A stretch of DNA of 16,330 nt from Bacteroidetes bacterium UBA4416 (GCA_002390745.1 DGQK01000033.1:2169-18498); one strand, 5' to 3'; shown: positions 6,396 through 13,664, numbered from the stretch's first letter. Translations and numbers: made by a program. The notes: a model not told the origin generated them from the sequence alone.

Positions 6396-9026
6396 TTAAC
6401 TGAGTTTTGGTTTTGAAAAATAGTGTAAGGTCCGGTAGAGGTTTAAAAAGTGTTTGATGCGCTGTTTGAGCGGAATGCGGGCTTTGACGGTTTTGATAAA
6501 TGGCTGGTAAAAGTTCTGCAACCCGGAGAGATCGCTTTCGCTCAGCGCTGCTTTGCTGTATTTGGCTTTCTGGTAGCTCAGGTGGAATTGCGTGAGGCTT
6601 GTTCCAAAGGCTTGGTCAATGGATGCGGCATAGCTTCCCGGCGATAGCTGATCGTAGGGATAACCCATTTGCCCAAGGTAATAGAGGAGGGCCCTGTTGA
6701 CGTGGTAGCCCTTTTCCGCCGGATCGGCACAGGCCCGTTTCGCCTTGCTATTCAGCCACCACCAGATCAACAAAGGCATGAAGAGCAACAGCAGTCCGAG
6801 GCCGGCTATGCTGAAAAGCACGGCGTATAAGATGTTCAGCCAGTTGATGGTTTCTTCGTCTTTTTTGGCCGTTTGTTTTTGCTGTTCTTTCTTTTCGTCT
6901 TTCTTGCGGATTTTGATCTCATCTACCGGCACCGGCTCTTTCAGGCGGCTGATGACAGAGGTGAGCGAATCCTTCGGTTTGGTATAGATGGTCTTCAATA
7001 CTTCTGCATGAGAAACGGCGGTTACCTGCATGCCCCTGATAAGGCTGTTGAATTTTACTTCGCCGGTGTCGGCGGAAATGCTGGCGAGAGATGCATCCGT
7101 TAAAATATGGACAAGGGCTTTGGATACAAACTCGCTGTCGTGGTAGAGGATTTTGGCTGTGCGGATGGTCACTTGTTTTTTGATGGTGTCGGTCGAAACG
7201 ACCTCGCCTTCTACCACCAGGTAAGTGGCCGGGATATCGGTGGGCGGTGTGCCGTCGGGCTGGGAGGCCTGTTGCGTGTTCACATCGGGGATGGTGGTAT
7301 CGAAGTCGATCCAGCCATAACCCTGGAAATACACCTGCACCCAGGCATGTGCCTGATCCTGGTAGAACCAATACCAGCCCGGATTTTTGCTGCTGCGGTC
7401 GGTGGTGGAAAAGCCTGCCGCTACGCGCGAGGGGATGCCCAGGGAGCGCAGCATGAACAGGGTAGCGCCGGCAAAGTACGCGCAATAGCCTTTGCGGTTC
7501 TCAAATAAAAAGTAATTGAGTTTGCTCGCACTTGGCATGCCCGGAATGCCAGGGTTATCGGAGTACTTAAACAAGGGCTGGTTGAACTCGTCCTTACTGG
7601 TGAAATAGTCCCGAATGGCAATGATCTTATCGATGGGCGTTTCTGCGTTTTGGGTTACTTCCCTTGCCAGGTCGCCAATGCGCTTGTAATCGGCATTAGA
7701 GGGCATATAGGTATAGTAGTCCATAAAGGTTTTGTCGGGGCCTTCAATCGCCTTCACCTGCCTCAGTGTTTCAAAACGCTCCTGCTGGAAGCTTTCCAGC
7801 TCGGCGTTACCGGCAGGGTTGTAGATGAAGTAAGCGCTGTTGAGGTCGCTCACCCACATCTTCGCCTGGTATGCGCTGCGGTATTGTTTCTTAAATTCTT
7901 TAGGCACCGAAACCGGTTGGCAGTAAAAGGCCGTGGAAGGCGCCAGGAAAGTTTCGGGAGCAAGGTTCACATTGTATACCTCGGTGGTAACTACCTGGCG
8001 GTTGAGGGTTCCCAGAGATTGTTTGATGACGTTGTTGTCTGTTTTTTTGAAGTAGAGCGGGATCTGTGAGGGATCGGGATTAAACAGATCGTTGTAGGGC
8101 ATGTTCGCATCCGTTTCAAAGGTTTGCGTGGCTGTATCGAATTTGGTGTAGTAGCGGTTTGTGAAATAGAGCGGGTTCGGGATGTTGGTGCTGCCGAAGA
8201 AATGGTCGAGCCTGGCCACGAAGAGCAATTGCTTGTCTTTGCTCAGGGAGCCAGAAAGCTTTGACTGGTCTTTGTTCTCCACGCCGCCGTTTTTCCCCTG
8301 TTGGGTCATCGATTCGCTGTCGCCTTTTCCTTCTTTTTTCTCCGTTTGGCTGCTTCCTCCCCATTCTTTTTCCACGGCCCGGAAGCTGGCTTTGAAGAGG
8401 CTTAAAATGCCGGCAAAGAGCAGGAGAAGGATCAGGGCGAAAATGGAAAGGCGTTTGCCGATGACTTTAAAAAAGCTGCTTTCCTCCTCGTTCAGGTTAC
8501 GGATGAGCCCCGCTGTGTAGATCATATAAAATGCGTAGGCCAGCGGGGGCACAATGCCGCCCACGAGGGCATTCACGGTAATGTCGCTGGTTTTGGCAAT
8601 GAGCACGATCTGGGCAATGAGCACCAGGGCGCTCCAGGCAATGGTCAGGTATTTGGAGCGGCTGAAGGCGTAGCCGGCCAGCCAGCCGGTGGTGAAGAGG
8701 ATAAAGAAAATGTAAAATTTAACGGAAATATAGAAGCTGTCGAACTCGCCGAAATTGATGACCTGCAGGCTGCGATAGATCACCAGGTTGGCCAGGAATA
8801 CCAGCAGAGTAGTGGTGACGAAGCGGAAGCGGTAGCGGTAGGTGATGAGGGCAAGCACACAGCCTGCCGCGAAATACAGGCCCTGCGACAGCCATTCGTT
8901 CTGAAGGATCGTGTAGAAATTATTCAGGCGCCATAGCACCACGCACATGAATGCCACTGTAGGCAGCGCCAGCAGCAACACCTGGAAGATCAGTTTTTTA
9001 AGGCTATGTACTTTTCCAATAGGCAT
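6396..9026 (-). CDS. Eight-TM transglutaminase-like membrane protein
   Basis: An 876-residue protein. Seven hydrophobic helices (about 11-31, 47-63, 69-87, 101-120, 127-145, 150-174, 193-211) precede a large domain (about 212-727). An eighth TM (728-758) and a C-terminal segment of about 118 residues follow. The transglutaminase/protease-like core carries a full triad: Cys515 in KGYCAYF, His560 in QAHAWV and Asp576 in WIDFDTT. With seven TMs first, the core should face the periplasm and the tail the cytosol, near MoxR. Residues 222-262 are a polar, low-complexity linker and 702-724 are highly charged. Substrate is unknown; proteins of this type usually sit with DUF58 and MoxR. It begins 1 nt after the DUF58 stop and ends 2 nt before moxR, suggesting translational coupling. 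The ATG follows the DUF58 TGA directly and is the only sensible start. Confidence 0.94.
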   Translation of the reverse strand: MPIGKVHSLKKLIFQVLLLALPTVAFMCVVLWRLNNFYTILQNEWLSQGLYFAAGCVLALITYRYRFRFVTTTLLVFLANLVIYRSLQVINFGEFDSFYISVKFYIFFILFTTGWLAGYAFSRSKYLTIAWSALVLIAQIVLIAKTSDITVNALVGGIVPPLAYAFYMIYTAGLIRNLNEEESSFFKVIGKRLSIFALILLLLFAGILSLFKASFRAVEKEWGGSSQTEKKEGKGDSESMTQQGKNGGVENKDQSKLSGSLSKDKQLLFVARLDHFFGSTNIPNPLYFTNRYYTKFDTATQTFETDANMPYNDLFNPDPSQIPLYFKKTDNNVIKQSLGTLNRQVVTTEVYNVNLAPETFLAPSTAFYCQPVSVPKEFKKQYRSAYQAKMWVSDLNSAYFIYNPAGNAELESFQQERFETLRQVKAIEGPDKTFMDYYTYMPSNADYKRIGDLAREVTQNAETPIDKIIAIRDYFTSKDEFNQPLFKYSDNPGIPGMPSASKLNYFLFENRKGYCAYFAGATLFMLRSLGIPSRVAAGFSTTDRSSKNPGWYWFYQDQAHAWVQVYFQGYGWIDFDTTIPDVNTQQASQPDGTPPTDIPATYLVVEGEVVSTDTIKKQVTIRTAKILYHDSEFVSKALVHILTDASLASISADTGEVKFNSLIRGMQVTAVSHAEVLKTIYTKPKDSLTSVISRLKEPVPVDEIKIRKKDEKKEQQKQTAKKDEETINWLNILYAVLFSIAGLGLLLLFMPLLIWWWLNSKAKRACADPAEKGYHVNRALLYYLGQMGYPYDQLSPGSYAASIDQAFGTSLTQFHLSYQKAKYSKAALSESDLSGLQNFYQPFIKTVKARIPLKQRIKHFLNLYRTLHYFSKPKLS

Positions 9027-9027
9027 A

Positions 9028-10380
9028 TCACAGGATGGTAGCGCGGGATGTTGATTTGATGATGGAAAGGATCTCTTTTTCGTTTTCCTTTAATTTGTAG
9101 CGCAGCGGCGACAGGCTCCATTTGGTTTTGTACGAAGCATGCCGGTCTTTTTCATTTTCCACAAAGATCCATTTCACCCATCCGGCCATGCTGTTCTCAT
9201 CCAGGGCATCGCTCAGCGGAATAAAAATAATGGAAATTTCATTGCCATAGCTTTCCGCAAATTCGCGCAGCTGCTCCGGATCGCTCAGCGACGACACCAC
9301 GAGCACCGAGGCATTGCCGGGCTTTACGATGTCTTTCAGGTTATTCTCTTCCTGCCAGTGGCTTACCGTAATGGCGTAGCGCACCTGCTCCGGGCCCGAA
9401 GGCAGGTTGGTGGCGGGTACAGGCTGATCGGGAATATAGCGCACCTCGAAGCCTTTGCCGGCGAGCTGCTGGTATACCGACCAGCACAGGGTTTTGTAGT
9501 AATTCAAAAAAGGAGCATCCACCACGGCATTGCCTTCCGTGGCAAATCGCGTATAGAAAGAAGCGTAGAGGTAGATGTGCGAGGCGTAAGGGTCCATGAT
9601 CTCCGGGATACGCACGACCAGCTCTTTGTTTTTGGCGTAGATCTTCCAAACGATGCGGCGCACATCGTCATTGGTTTCGAAGCTCTTGTAATTGATCAGC
9701 TCGCCCTCCACGCGCTTCAGCTCTTCGATGCGGGTAGTGGTTTCCTCCGTTTTGCGGGGCGAGGCTTTCAGGGCATTGAGGTCCTGACGCACGGGGCTGA
9801 TGAAAAAACGGTTGCTGGCATCCATGGTGCCTGCCATCGAAAAGAACTGAAAAAAATCCTCGAAGTAGATGAGCACCCTTTCGATCCTGTACTCCCTGAT
9901 CTCCGGCAGGTTCCAGCTGAACTGCCCCCTGAAGCTGAATTTGAAGAAACTGCTTTGGTTGGCAATGGGCGAGAACTTCTCGGAAACTTTTTTACCATCG
10001 TAAAACACGCGGATCTTGATGAAGCCTGCAATGGGTAATAAGATGGGATGAAGCTCCAGGCTGATGACCTGTTTTCCTTCCTGCTGCGGATTGGCTTCGG
10101 TATGCAGGTGCAGGCGAATTTCCTGCCGGCGCTGTTTCCATTTGAAATAGAGAAACGCGCTGAATACCGTAAAGAAGCCAAAGACGATGATCGTGATGCT
10201 GAAGAACAATACCACAGTAAGCAGCAGCGAAAAGATGTGTGTATAGGCGGAGTCCGGTAATTGGCTCAGGCTGCGCAGCTTGATATAGCCCGGGATAAGA
10301 ACGGCGGCAAACACAATCAAATACATGCTGAAAGGGACGAAGTAGCCCGCTTTTCGGATGAATTTAAATACCTGTCGCAT
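9028..10380 (-). CDS. DUF58 membrane protein (MoxR partner)
   Basis: A 450-residue protein with two N-terminal TM helices (about 12-35 and 45-80), a beta-rich middle and a DUF58 signature at about 230-258: YKSFETNDDVRRIVWK, then the LVVR segment. This matches the family pattern of an acidic turn, RRIDWK-like motif and LxVRE. It is the first gene of the operon and should anchor the MoxR complex at the inner membrane. The vWA-like half that follows lacks a recognisable DxSxS MIDAS: the equivalent strand reads IYLYASFY, so metal-dependent binding may be lost. Upstream is a 345-base gap with only weak promoter matches; TACATTTA (10405-10398) is one base from the -7 consensus and about 18 nt before the ATG. 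Confidence 0.92.
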   Translation of the reverse strand: MRQVFKFIRKAGYFVPFSMYLIVFAAVLIPGYIKLRSLSQLPDSAYTHIFSLLLTVVLFFSITIIVFGFFTVFSAFLYFKWKQRRQEIRLHLHTEANPQQEGKQVISLELHPILLPIAGFIKIRVFYDGKKVSEKFSPIANQSSFFKFSFRGQFSWNLPEIREYRIERVLIYFEDFFQFFSMAGTMDASNRFFISPVRQDLNALKASPRKTEETTTRIEELKRVEGELINYKSFETNDDVRRIVWKIYAKNKELVVRIPEIMDPYASHIYLYASFYTRFATEGNAVVDAPFLNYYKTLCWSVYQQLAGKGFEVRYIPDQPVPATNLPSGPEQVRYAITVSHWQEENNLKDIVKPGNASVLVVSSLSDPEQLREFAESYGNEISIIFIPLSDALDENSMAGWVKWIFVENEKDRHASYKTKWSLSPLRYKLKENEKEILSIIKSTSRATIL

Positions 10381-10725
10381 ACAGAATTAGTGGTAAGTAA
10401 ATGTATTGTTTATTTTGGATGTTATAGGCTTATTGATAAAATTTAGCAATTCCTGAGGAGCGTGCATGTTCTGTTGGCGGTCCTGCAAACAGGGACATCT
10501 GCAATTAGGAGAGGCTTCGTTATCAGATGTAAACCGTTTATCCGTATCCGCCCGGATCATCCGGGTGTGCCCGCAGCCTTTGGCATGCGTAGAACAAAGC
10601 CCGCCTGGTGGTTGGCGTTGCTTTTTACGTTCTTTGAAAAAATGCAGGGAGGTCTTATTGTTTTTTATGTGCAGACGTTCTCCCGGCCCTGGTGCCACGG
10701 TTCCGGAAGCAGTTGCAAAGGCTCT
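10381..10725. other. 345-base intergenic region without a supported gene
   Basis: Open frames of up to 103 codons exist on both strands here but have unnatural composition and no recognisable domain. The first ~70 bases (10381-10450) are AT-rich and should contain the promoter for the DUF58 operon; the closest -7 match is TACATTTA on the minus strand. A 15-base palindrome, CCCGGATCATCCGGG, lies at 10551-10565 and a short TTCCGGAA palindrome near 10700. No tRNA, known riboswitch or terminator with a T-run was seen. Confidence 0.6.
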
Positions 10726-11157
10726 TTATAAGAAATGATCTTTCAGGTAATAGCAGGAGAGGGCCATCGCCGCGTGGGCCATTAAGGCCAGCGGATAGAG
10801 CAGGAAGAGGTCCTGTATTTTACGCAACGGCTTTTTGATATAAACGGTGTAGTCGTATTCGGAAATGAACTCCCCTACCTGCATTTTATAAGAGTACAGC
10901 TGCGACCGGAAGATGTAAAGGCTCGTGAGGTCGATGAGGGCTTTGAAGCAGGGAAACAGGGCCAGGTAGAGGATGAGCCCGTTTAAAATAAAGTTGTTCA
11001 GGTAAAAATCCTCGTGCCTCTGTGCATCTGTAAACATAAAGGTATACAGGAGCATGGACAGGATGAGCGCATTGATCGTGAGAAGTTTCCACACGGAGGT
11101 TCCCATCCGTTTCAGGATCCGGGAATAGGGTTTTATCGTATTTACGGCAGCTATCAT
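10726..11157 (-). CDS. Small three-TM membrane protein of unknown function
   Basis: A 143-residue protein when started at the ATG at 11157. A longer open frame reaches 11283, but its extra 42 residues are Arg/Cys/Pro-rich and look non-coding. Hydrophobic segments lie at about 22-43 (LLTINALILSMLLYTFMF), 55-77 (ILNGLILYLALFP) and 115-137 (FLLYPLALMAHAAMALS). A polar stretch between the second and third helices carries YDYTVYIKKP and a basic patch. Positive charge at the N-terminus suggests an N-in topology. No family was recognised. It is on the same strand as the MoxR operon but 345 bases upstream, so co-transcription is uncertain. It diverges from the 2H phosphoesterase gene across a 333-base gap. 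Confidence 0.7.
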   Translation of the reverse strand: MIAAVNTIKPYSRILKRMGTSVWKLLTINALILSMLLYTFMFTDAQRHEDFYLNNFILNGLILYLALFPCFKALIDLTSLYIFRSQLYSYKMQVGEFISEYDYTVYIKKPLRKIQDLFLLYPLALMAHAAMALSCYYLKDHFL

Positions 11158-11394
11158 GATCTTTGTTTTGAACAGTTGGGTACCACGATCCGGGCCCGGT
11201 TTTGCTGCGCATGCATACGAGGGGGGTGGGTATGCGAAAGTGCAACAGGCGCGTCGGTGAATCCTGAAAGCTCTCCGGTACATGAAAAGCTGATCGGGGT
11301 TCGGTGCAAAGGTTAATAACTTATTGAATATTTGAAATACGTTAAACTACGTGTTTTTAACCGTGAAATCCCTTTCAAGCATGGGTTTTGGTGT

Positions 11395-11426
11395 GTTTTC
11401 CACATAAGGCAACGGGTTTTCCACAT
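11395..11426 (+). repeat. Two GTTTTCCACAT direct repeats 21 bp apart (DnaA-box-like)
   Basis: GTTTTCCACAT occurs at 11395-11405 and again at 11416-11426, a period of 21 bp or two helical turns, so both copies face the same side of the DNA. The core TTTTCCACA differs at one base from the classical DnaA box TTATCCACA and equals the form described for cyanobacterial DnaA boxes. The pair lies 38 bp upstream of the -7 box of the 2H phosphoesterase gene, a position suited to a repressor or activator. Which protein binds is unknown. Confidence 0.7.
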
Positions 11427-11463
11427 GCTACAATTTATAGCACAAGACTGTGAGGGATTATAG

Positions 11464-11471
11464 TAGATTTG
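11464..11471 (+). promoter_or_regulatory. Bacteroidota-type -7 box TAGATTTG
   Basis: A perfect match to TAnnTTTG, 19 nt before the ATG of the 2H phosphoesterase, which would give a short leader. A matching -33 TTG at the usual distance is not evident, so the box may depend on an activator, possibly acting at the paired repeats just upstream. Confidence 0.5.
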
Positions 11472-11490
11472 CATCTGATTCTTTTTGATC

Positions 11491-12117
11491 ATGAACATTG
11501 TGAGAAATACACCGGGCGGGCCGGACCAATTGTCTTTATTTGAGGAAGAAGAGTATAAGCCCATTGAGATCGACACGGTGTATCAATACCTGCTTGTGCT
11601 TTCGCCGCCGGATGAGCACATGGATAAAATCAAACGCCTGAAATACCACCTGAATAACCTGGCCTACCTGGGAAGTTACAACCTGTTCTCGGTGCCGCAC
11701 ATTACCCTGGCAAAGCTGCAATCGGTGCATCGCCAGCTGGGCAAATTCGGGAAGGCCCTGCAGAAAGAGTTCATGGAGTACGGCGAGCTTCAGATCACGC
11801 TCAATGGCTTTAATTATTTTTCGCATGGCAACGATCTGCGGACCCTCTACCTGGAAATTGAGGATCCTCATAAGATCGGGGCTATCTACACGCTGCTCAA
11901 CAATAGCCTTGGAATTCCGCTGAAAGACTATGTGCCTCACCTCACCGTGGCCAAAACCATCAGCACGACCAGCTTCGGGGAGCTGTTTCCACAACTGCCC
12001 TCCATGGGCTACCAGGATTCGTTTACCTGCGACCATATCCTGGTGCTGGAGCGTACGATCAAAAACCAAAAGGTAAGCCATTATAAGCCTGTCAAAAAGA
12101 TCAGGCTGGGAAAGTGA
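11491..12117 (+). CDS. 2H phosphoesterase (2'-5' RNA ligase/CPDase superfamily) with N-terminal QLSLF motif
   Basis: A 208-residue protein with two HxT motifs, PHITLAKL (His70, Thr72) and PHLTVAKT (His150, Thr152). These are the paired catalytic motifs of the 2H phosphoesterase fold, which opens or forms 2'-5' or cyclic phosphate bonds in RNA or nucleotides. Length and motif spacing (80 residues) fit a single-domain member. The first ~25 residues are an acidic, probably unstructured tail containing QLSLF (13-17), the bacterial beta-clamp-binding consensus. The ATG at 11491 is preferred over an in-frame TTG at 11485. The gene has its own promoter-like box and converges with the pseudouridine synthase, 21 nt between stops. 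Substrate is unknown; tRNA fragments, cyclic phosphate ends and cyclic dinucleotides are all possible for the family. Confidence 0.88.
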   Translation: MNIVRNTPGGPDQLSLFEEEEYKPIEIDTVYQYLLVLSPPDEHMDKIKRLKYHLNNLAYLGSYNLFSVPHITLAKLQSVHRQLGKFGKALQKEFMEYGELQITLNGFNYFSHGNDLRTLYLEIEDPHKIGAIYTLLNNSLGIPLKDYVPHLTVAKTISTTSFGELFPQLPSMGYQDSFTCDHILVLERTIKNQKVSHYKPVKKIRLGK

Positions 12118-12138
12118 TGGCAACGCGATTCTGATGAT

Positions 12139-12777
12139 TTAAAGGAAAGGTGCGGGGGCCTCAAATTGCATATGCTCTCCTGTGGCGGGATGCAGGATGC
12201 TTAATTTCTCTGCGTGCAGGGCGATGGCATCGGGGAGGTAAGCTTCCTCCGAGCCGTAGAGCGTGTCTCCGCAAATCGGGCAGCCCAGATCTGCCAGCTG
12301 AACCCTGATCTGGTGGTACTTCCCGGTATGCAGCCGGATGTGCCAGAGCCAGTGTTTTCCATGAGCTTCCACGCGGTATTCCAGCTTTGCTTTCTCTGCG
12401 AAGGCTGTGCCTTCCGGTACCAGCTGCGCTTTCTTTTTTTCTTTGCGGTGCCAGTGCTCCAGGCTTCCTTCTTGTTGCTCCGGCGCATTGGCCGTAAGGG
12501 CCAGGTAGTATTTGGAAACATGGCGCTGTGCGAACTGCTCGCTCAGGTTGCGGAGGTATTCTTTTTGCTTCGTAAAAAGCACGATGCCGCTGGTAGGCCT
12601 GTCGAGGCGGTGCAGGTGCTGGGCATACACCTGGCTTTCGCCCGTTTTTTCTTTCAGGTAGCGCTTTACCTGCTGCTGCAGATTGGGGAAATTATTGCGG
12701 TCGGGCTCCACCATCAGGCCGGCAGGCTTGTTGCATACCAGGAGGATGTTGTCTTCGTATAGAATGGAGGCTTGCAT
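12139..12777 (-). CDS. RluA-family RNA pseudouridine synthase
   Basis: A 212-residue enzyme from the ATG at 12777. It has the family signature HRLDRPTSG with the catalytic aspartate at Asp59, and a second conserved block HTGKYHQIRVQL (150-161) followed by GCPICGD. There is no S4 domain, so it resembles the short TruC/RluA-type members that modify tRNA or rRNA uridines in the cytosol. The exact target uridine cannot be told from sequence. A longer frame to 12900 adds 41 residues with poor composition and would overlap the divergent response regulator gene, so it is rejected. The best upstream -7 match is TATTTTTA, one base off consensus. The gene shares a 109-base divergent spacer with the response regulator. 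Confidence 0.93.
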   Translation of the reverse strand: MQASILYEDNILLVCNKPAGLMVEPDRNNFPNLQQQVKRYLKEKTGESQVYAQHLHRLDRPTSGIVLFTKQKEYLRNLSEQFAQRHVSKYYLALTANAPEQQEGSLEHWHRKEKKKAQLVPEGTAFAEKAKLEYRVEAHGKHWLWHIRLHTGKYHQIRVQLADLGCPICGDTLYGSEEAYLPDAIALHAEKLSILHPATGEHMQFEAPAPFL

Positions 12778-12858
12778 TACGGGCCTAAAAATAGTGATTT
12801 CCCCGGTTAAAAACCCTGACCTGAGGCAAGCCCCGGTTCTTTGTTGAAAGCAATTCCT

Positions 12859-12866
12859 TATTTTTG
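12859..12866 (+). promoter_or_regulatory. Bacteroidota-type -7 box TATTTTTG
   Basis: A perfect TAnnTTTG match 20 nt before the response regulator ATG. A TTG lies at 12841-12843, 15 bp upstream of the box, somewhat shorter than the usual -33 spacing of about 17-23 bp. Confidence 0.5.
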
Positions 12867-12886
12867 TATAAAGCACCCAGCGCACC

Positions 12887-13291
12887 ATGGACTCATACAA
12901 GCCTCATAAGATCCTGATCGTAGACGATGATCGCGACGATCAATACATGCTGAAAAAAATAATGACTTCTGTTGTGCCCACGGCACTTATTGCTCAGGCC
13001 TATAACGGCGACGAATGCCTGCGTTACCTGGAAGCGCATGCGCACGATCTGCCCTCGCTCATCACGATAGACCTCAACATGCCTTTGGTGAATGGCATAG
13101 AAGCCATTTCGCAGATCAAAGCGAACCCGGCGGTGCAGCATATCCCGCTGGTCATGCTTACTACCAGCGACCGTGCAACTGACAAAGGCGCGGCCATGGC
13201 GGCAGGCGCCAACGAGTACGTGGTAAAGCCGGTGATCTATGAAGAGCTCCAGCAGGCTGTGGCAGGGATTGTACTGAAGTGGCTTAAATAG
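12887..13291 (+). CDS. Single-domain CheY-like response regulator
   Basis: A 134-residue stand-alone receiver domain. The acidic cluster VDDDRDD (12-18) would bind Mg2+, the phospho-acceptor is Asp62 in TIDLNMP, the switch Thr/Ser lies in MLTTSD (90-95) and Lys114 is in VVKP. No output domain is attached, so it signals through protein contacts or shuttles phosphate between proteins. Its kinase is not next to it: the neighbouring LytS-type kinase already has a LytTR partner. Many Bacteroidota carry such orphan receivers of about 135-145 residues with hybrid kinases encoded elsewhere. It diverges from the pseudouridine synthase and has its own -7 box. Confidence 0.95.
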   Translation: MDSYKPHKILIVDDDRDDQYMLKKIMTSVVPTALIAQAYNGDECLRYLEAHAHDLPSLITIDLNMPLVNGIEAISQIKANPAVQHIPLVMLTTSDRATDKGAAMAAGANEYVVKPVIYEELQQAVAGIVLKWLK

Positions 13292-13387
13292 CTTTAATAC
13301 ATTGGCCTCCCGCAAGCTGTTGTTTTCATAATAAACGTTAAGGCGCCGATTGTTTTACACAGGCGTTCTGTTTAAAAAATGAGGATT

Positions 13388-13395
13388 TAAATTTG
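13388..13395 (+). promoter_or_regulatory. Bacteroidota-type -7 box TAAATTTG
   Basis: A perfect TAnnTTTG match about 45 nt before the start of the 55-residue peptide gene. A second, imperfect candidate closer to the gene pairs TTG at 13405-13407 with TAATTTTA at 13428-13435 (20-bp spacer), which would give an almost leaderless transcript. Either supports independent transcription of the small gene. Confidence 0.42.
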
Positions 13396-13439
13396 TTTAG
13401 CTGCTTGTCTTAACGGAGGGCTTTGAATAATTTTAGGCT

Positions 13440-13607
13440 ATGCAAAACACTCAATCACCTCCACAAAACAGCAATTTTATTAAGGCGATGATCAAAATAG
13501 CCAATCCGGACTGGACGCCTGAACAAATTGAAGCCGAAGCGCAGAAGAAAATGCGTGAGATGGCAAATGATAACGGCGACGGAAGCTGTGAATTCTGCTC
13601 CAGCTAG
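13440..13607 (+). CDS. 55-residue peptide with C-terminal CxxC tail, function unknown
   Basis: The frame from ATG 13440 to TAG 13607 encodes 55 residues. A Gln/Asn/Pro-rich N-terminus is followed by a short hydrophobic stretch (FIKAMIKIA, 13-21), then NPDWTPEQ, a good helix-capping sequence, and a charged amphipathic helix (about 27-41). The tail is flexible, Gly/Asp-rich, and ends GSCEFCSS, with two cysteines in a CxxC spacing. There is no signal peptide or lipobox. Natural composition, promoter-like boxes upstream and a terminator 24 nt after the stop support a real gene. The CxxC could bind metal, form a disulfide or be a modification site. Its closeness to a LytTR regulator, a family that often controls peptide genes elsewhere, is suggestive only. 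No homologue was recognised. Confidence 0.68.
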   Translation: MQNTQSPPQNSNFIKAMIKIANPDWTPEQIEAEAQKKMREMANDNGDGSCEFCSS

Positions 13608-13630
13608 TATGCCGGAAAACCTCTTGCAAG

Positions 13631-13664
13631 AAAGCCGTCACGATGTCCCCGTGGCGGCTTTTTT
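13631..13664 (+). terminator. Bidirectional Rho-independent terminator
   Basis: The stem AAAGCCGTCACG (13631-13642) pairs with CGTGGCGGCTTT (13650-13661), 12 bp with one G-T wobble and a 7-nt loop, followed by Ts to 13664. It ends the peptide gene on the plus strand. The A-run at its left side gives a weaker T-rich tail on the minus strand, so it may also terminate the LytTR regulator transcript, whose stop is 17 nt away. Confidence 0.88.

Larger units (their letters stand above)
11158..11490. other. 333-base divergent intergenic region with paired boxes
   Basis: This gap separates the small membrane protein (minus) from the 2H phosphoesterase (plus). From 11310 to 11490 it is AT-rich and holds an 11-bp direct repeat carrying TTTTCCACA twice and a perfect Bacteroidota -7 box (TAGATTTG), both described separately. 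The part nearest the membrane protein gene (11158-11300) is GC-richer and shows no clear structure; no perfect TAnnTTTG box was found on the minus strand. No RNA gene was recognised. Confidence 0.6.

Noticed and set aside
9139..10038. 299-codon open frame on the plus strand
   Set aside because: It is a shadow of the DUF58 gene; composition is typical of antisense translation of a GC-rich coding region.
3267..10380. Bat (aerotolerance) operon
   Set aside because: MoxR and DUF58 are shared with Bat loci, but no vWA BatA/BatB or BatD-like gene is present and a transglutaminase is.
10387..10738. Overlapping open frames of 89-103 codons on both strands
   Set aside because: Cys/Arg/Pro-rich, no domain, no start context, and the minus frame would cover the expected operon promoter. 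Treated as intergenic.
11158..11283. 42-residue N-terminal extension of the small membrane protein
   Set aside because: The extension is Arg/Cys/Pro-rich and unlike a membrane protein leader; the ATG at 11157 directly precedes a sensible N-terminus.
11395..11426. Replication origin
   Set aside because: Only two DnaA-like boxes, no box cluster, no DNA-unwinding element pattern and no dnaA/dnaN neighbours; kept as a possible regulatory site only.
12778..12900. 41-residue N-terminal extension of the pseudouridine synthase
   Set aside because: It would overlap the start of the divergent response regulator and is absent from the compact family fold; the ATG at 12777 starts right before the first conserved strand.
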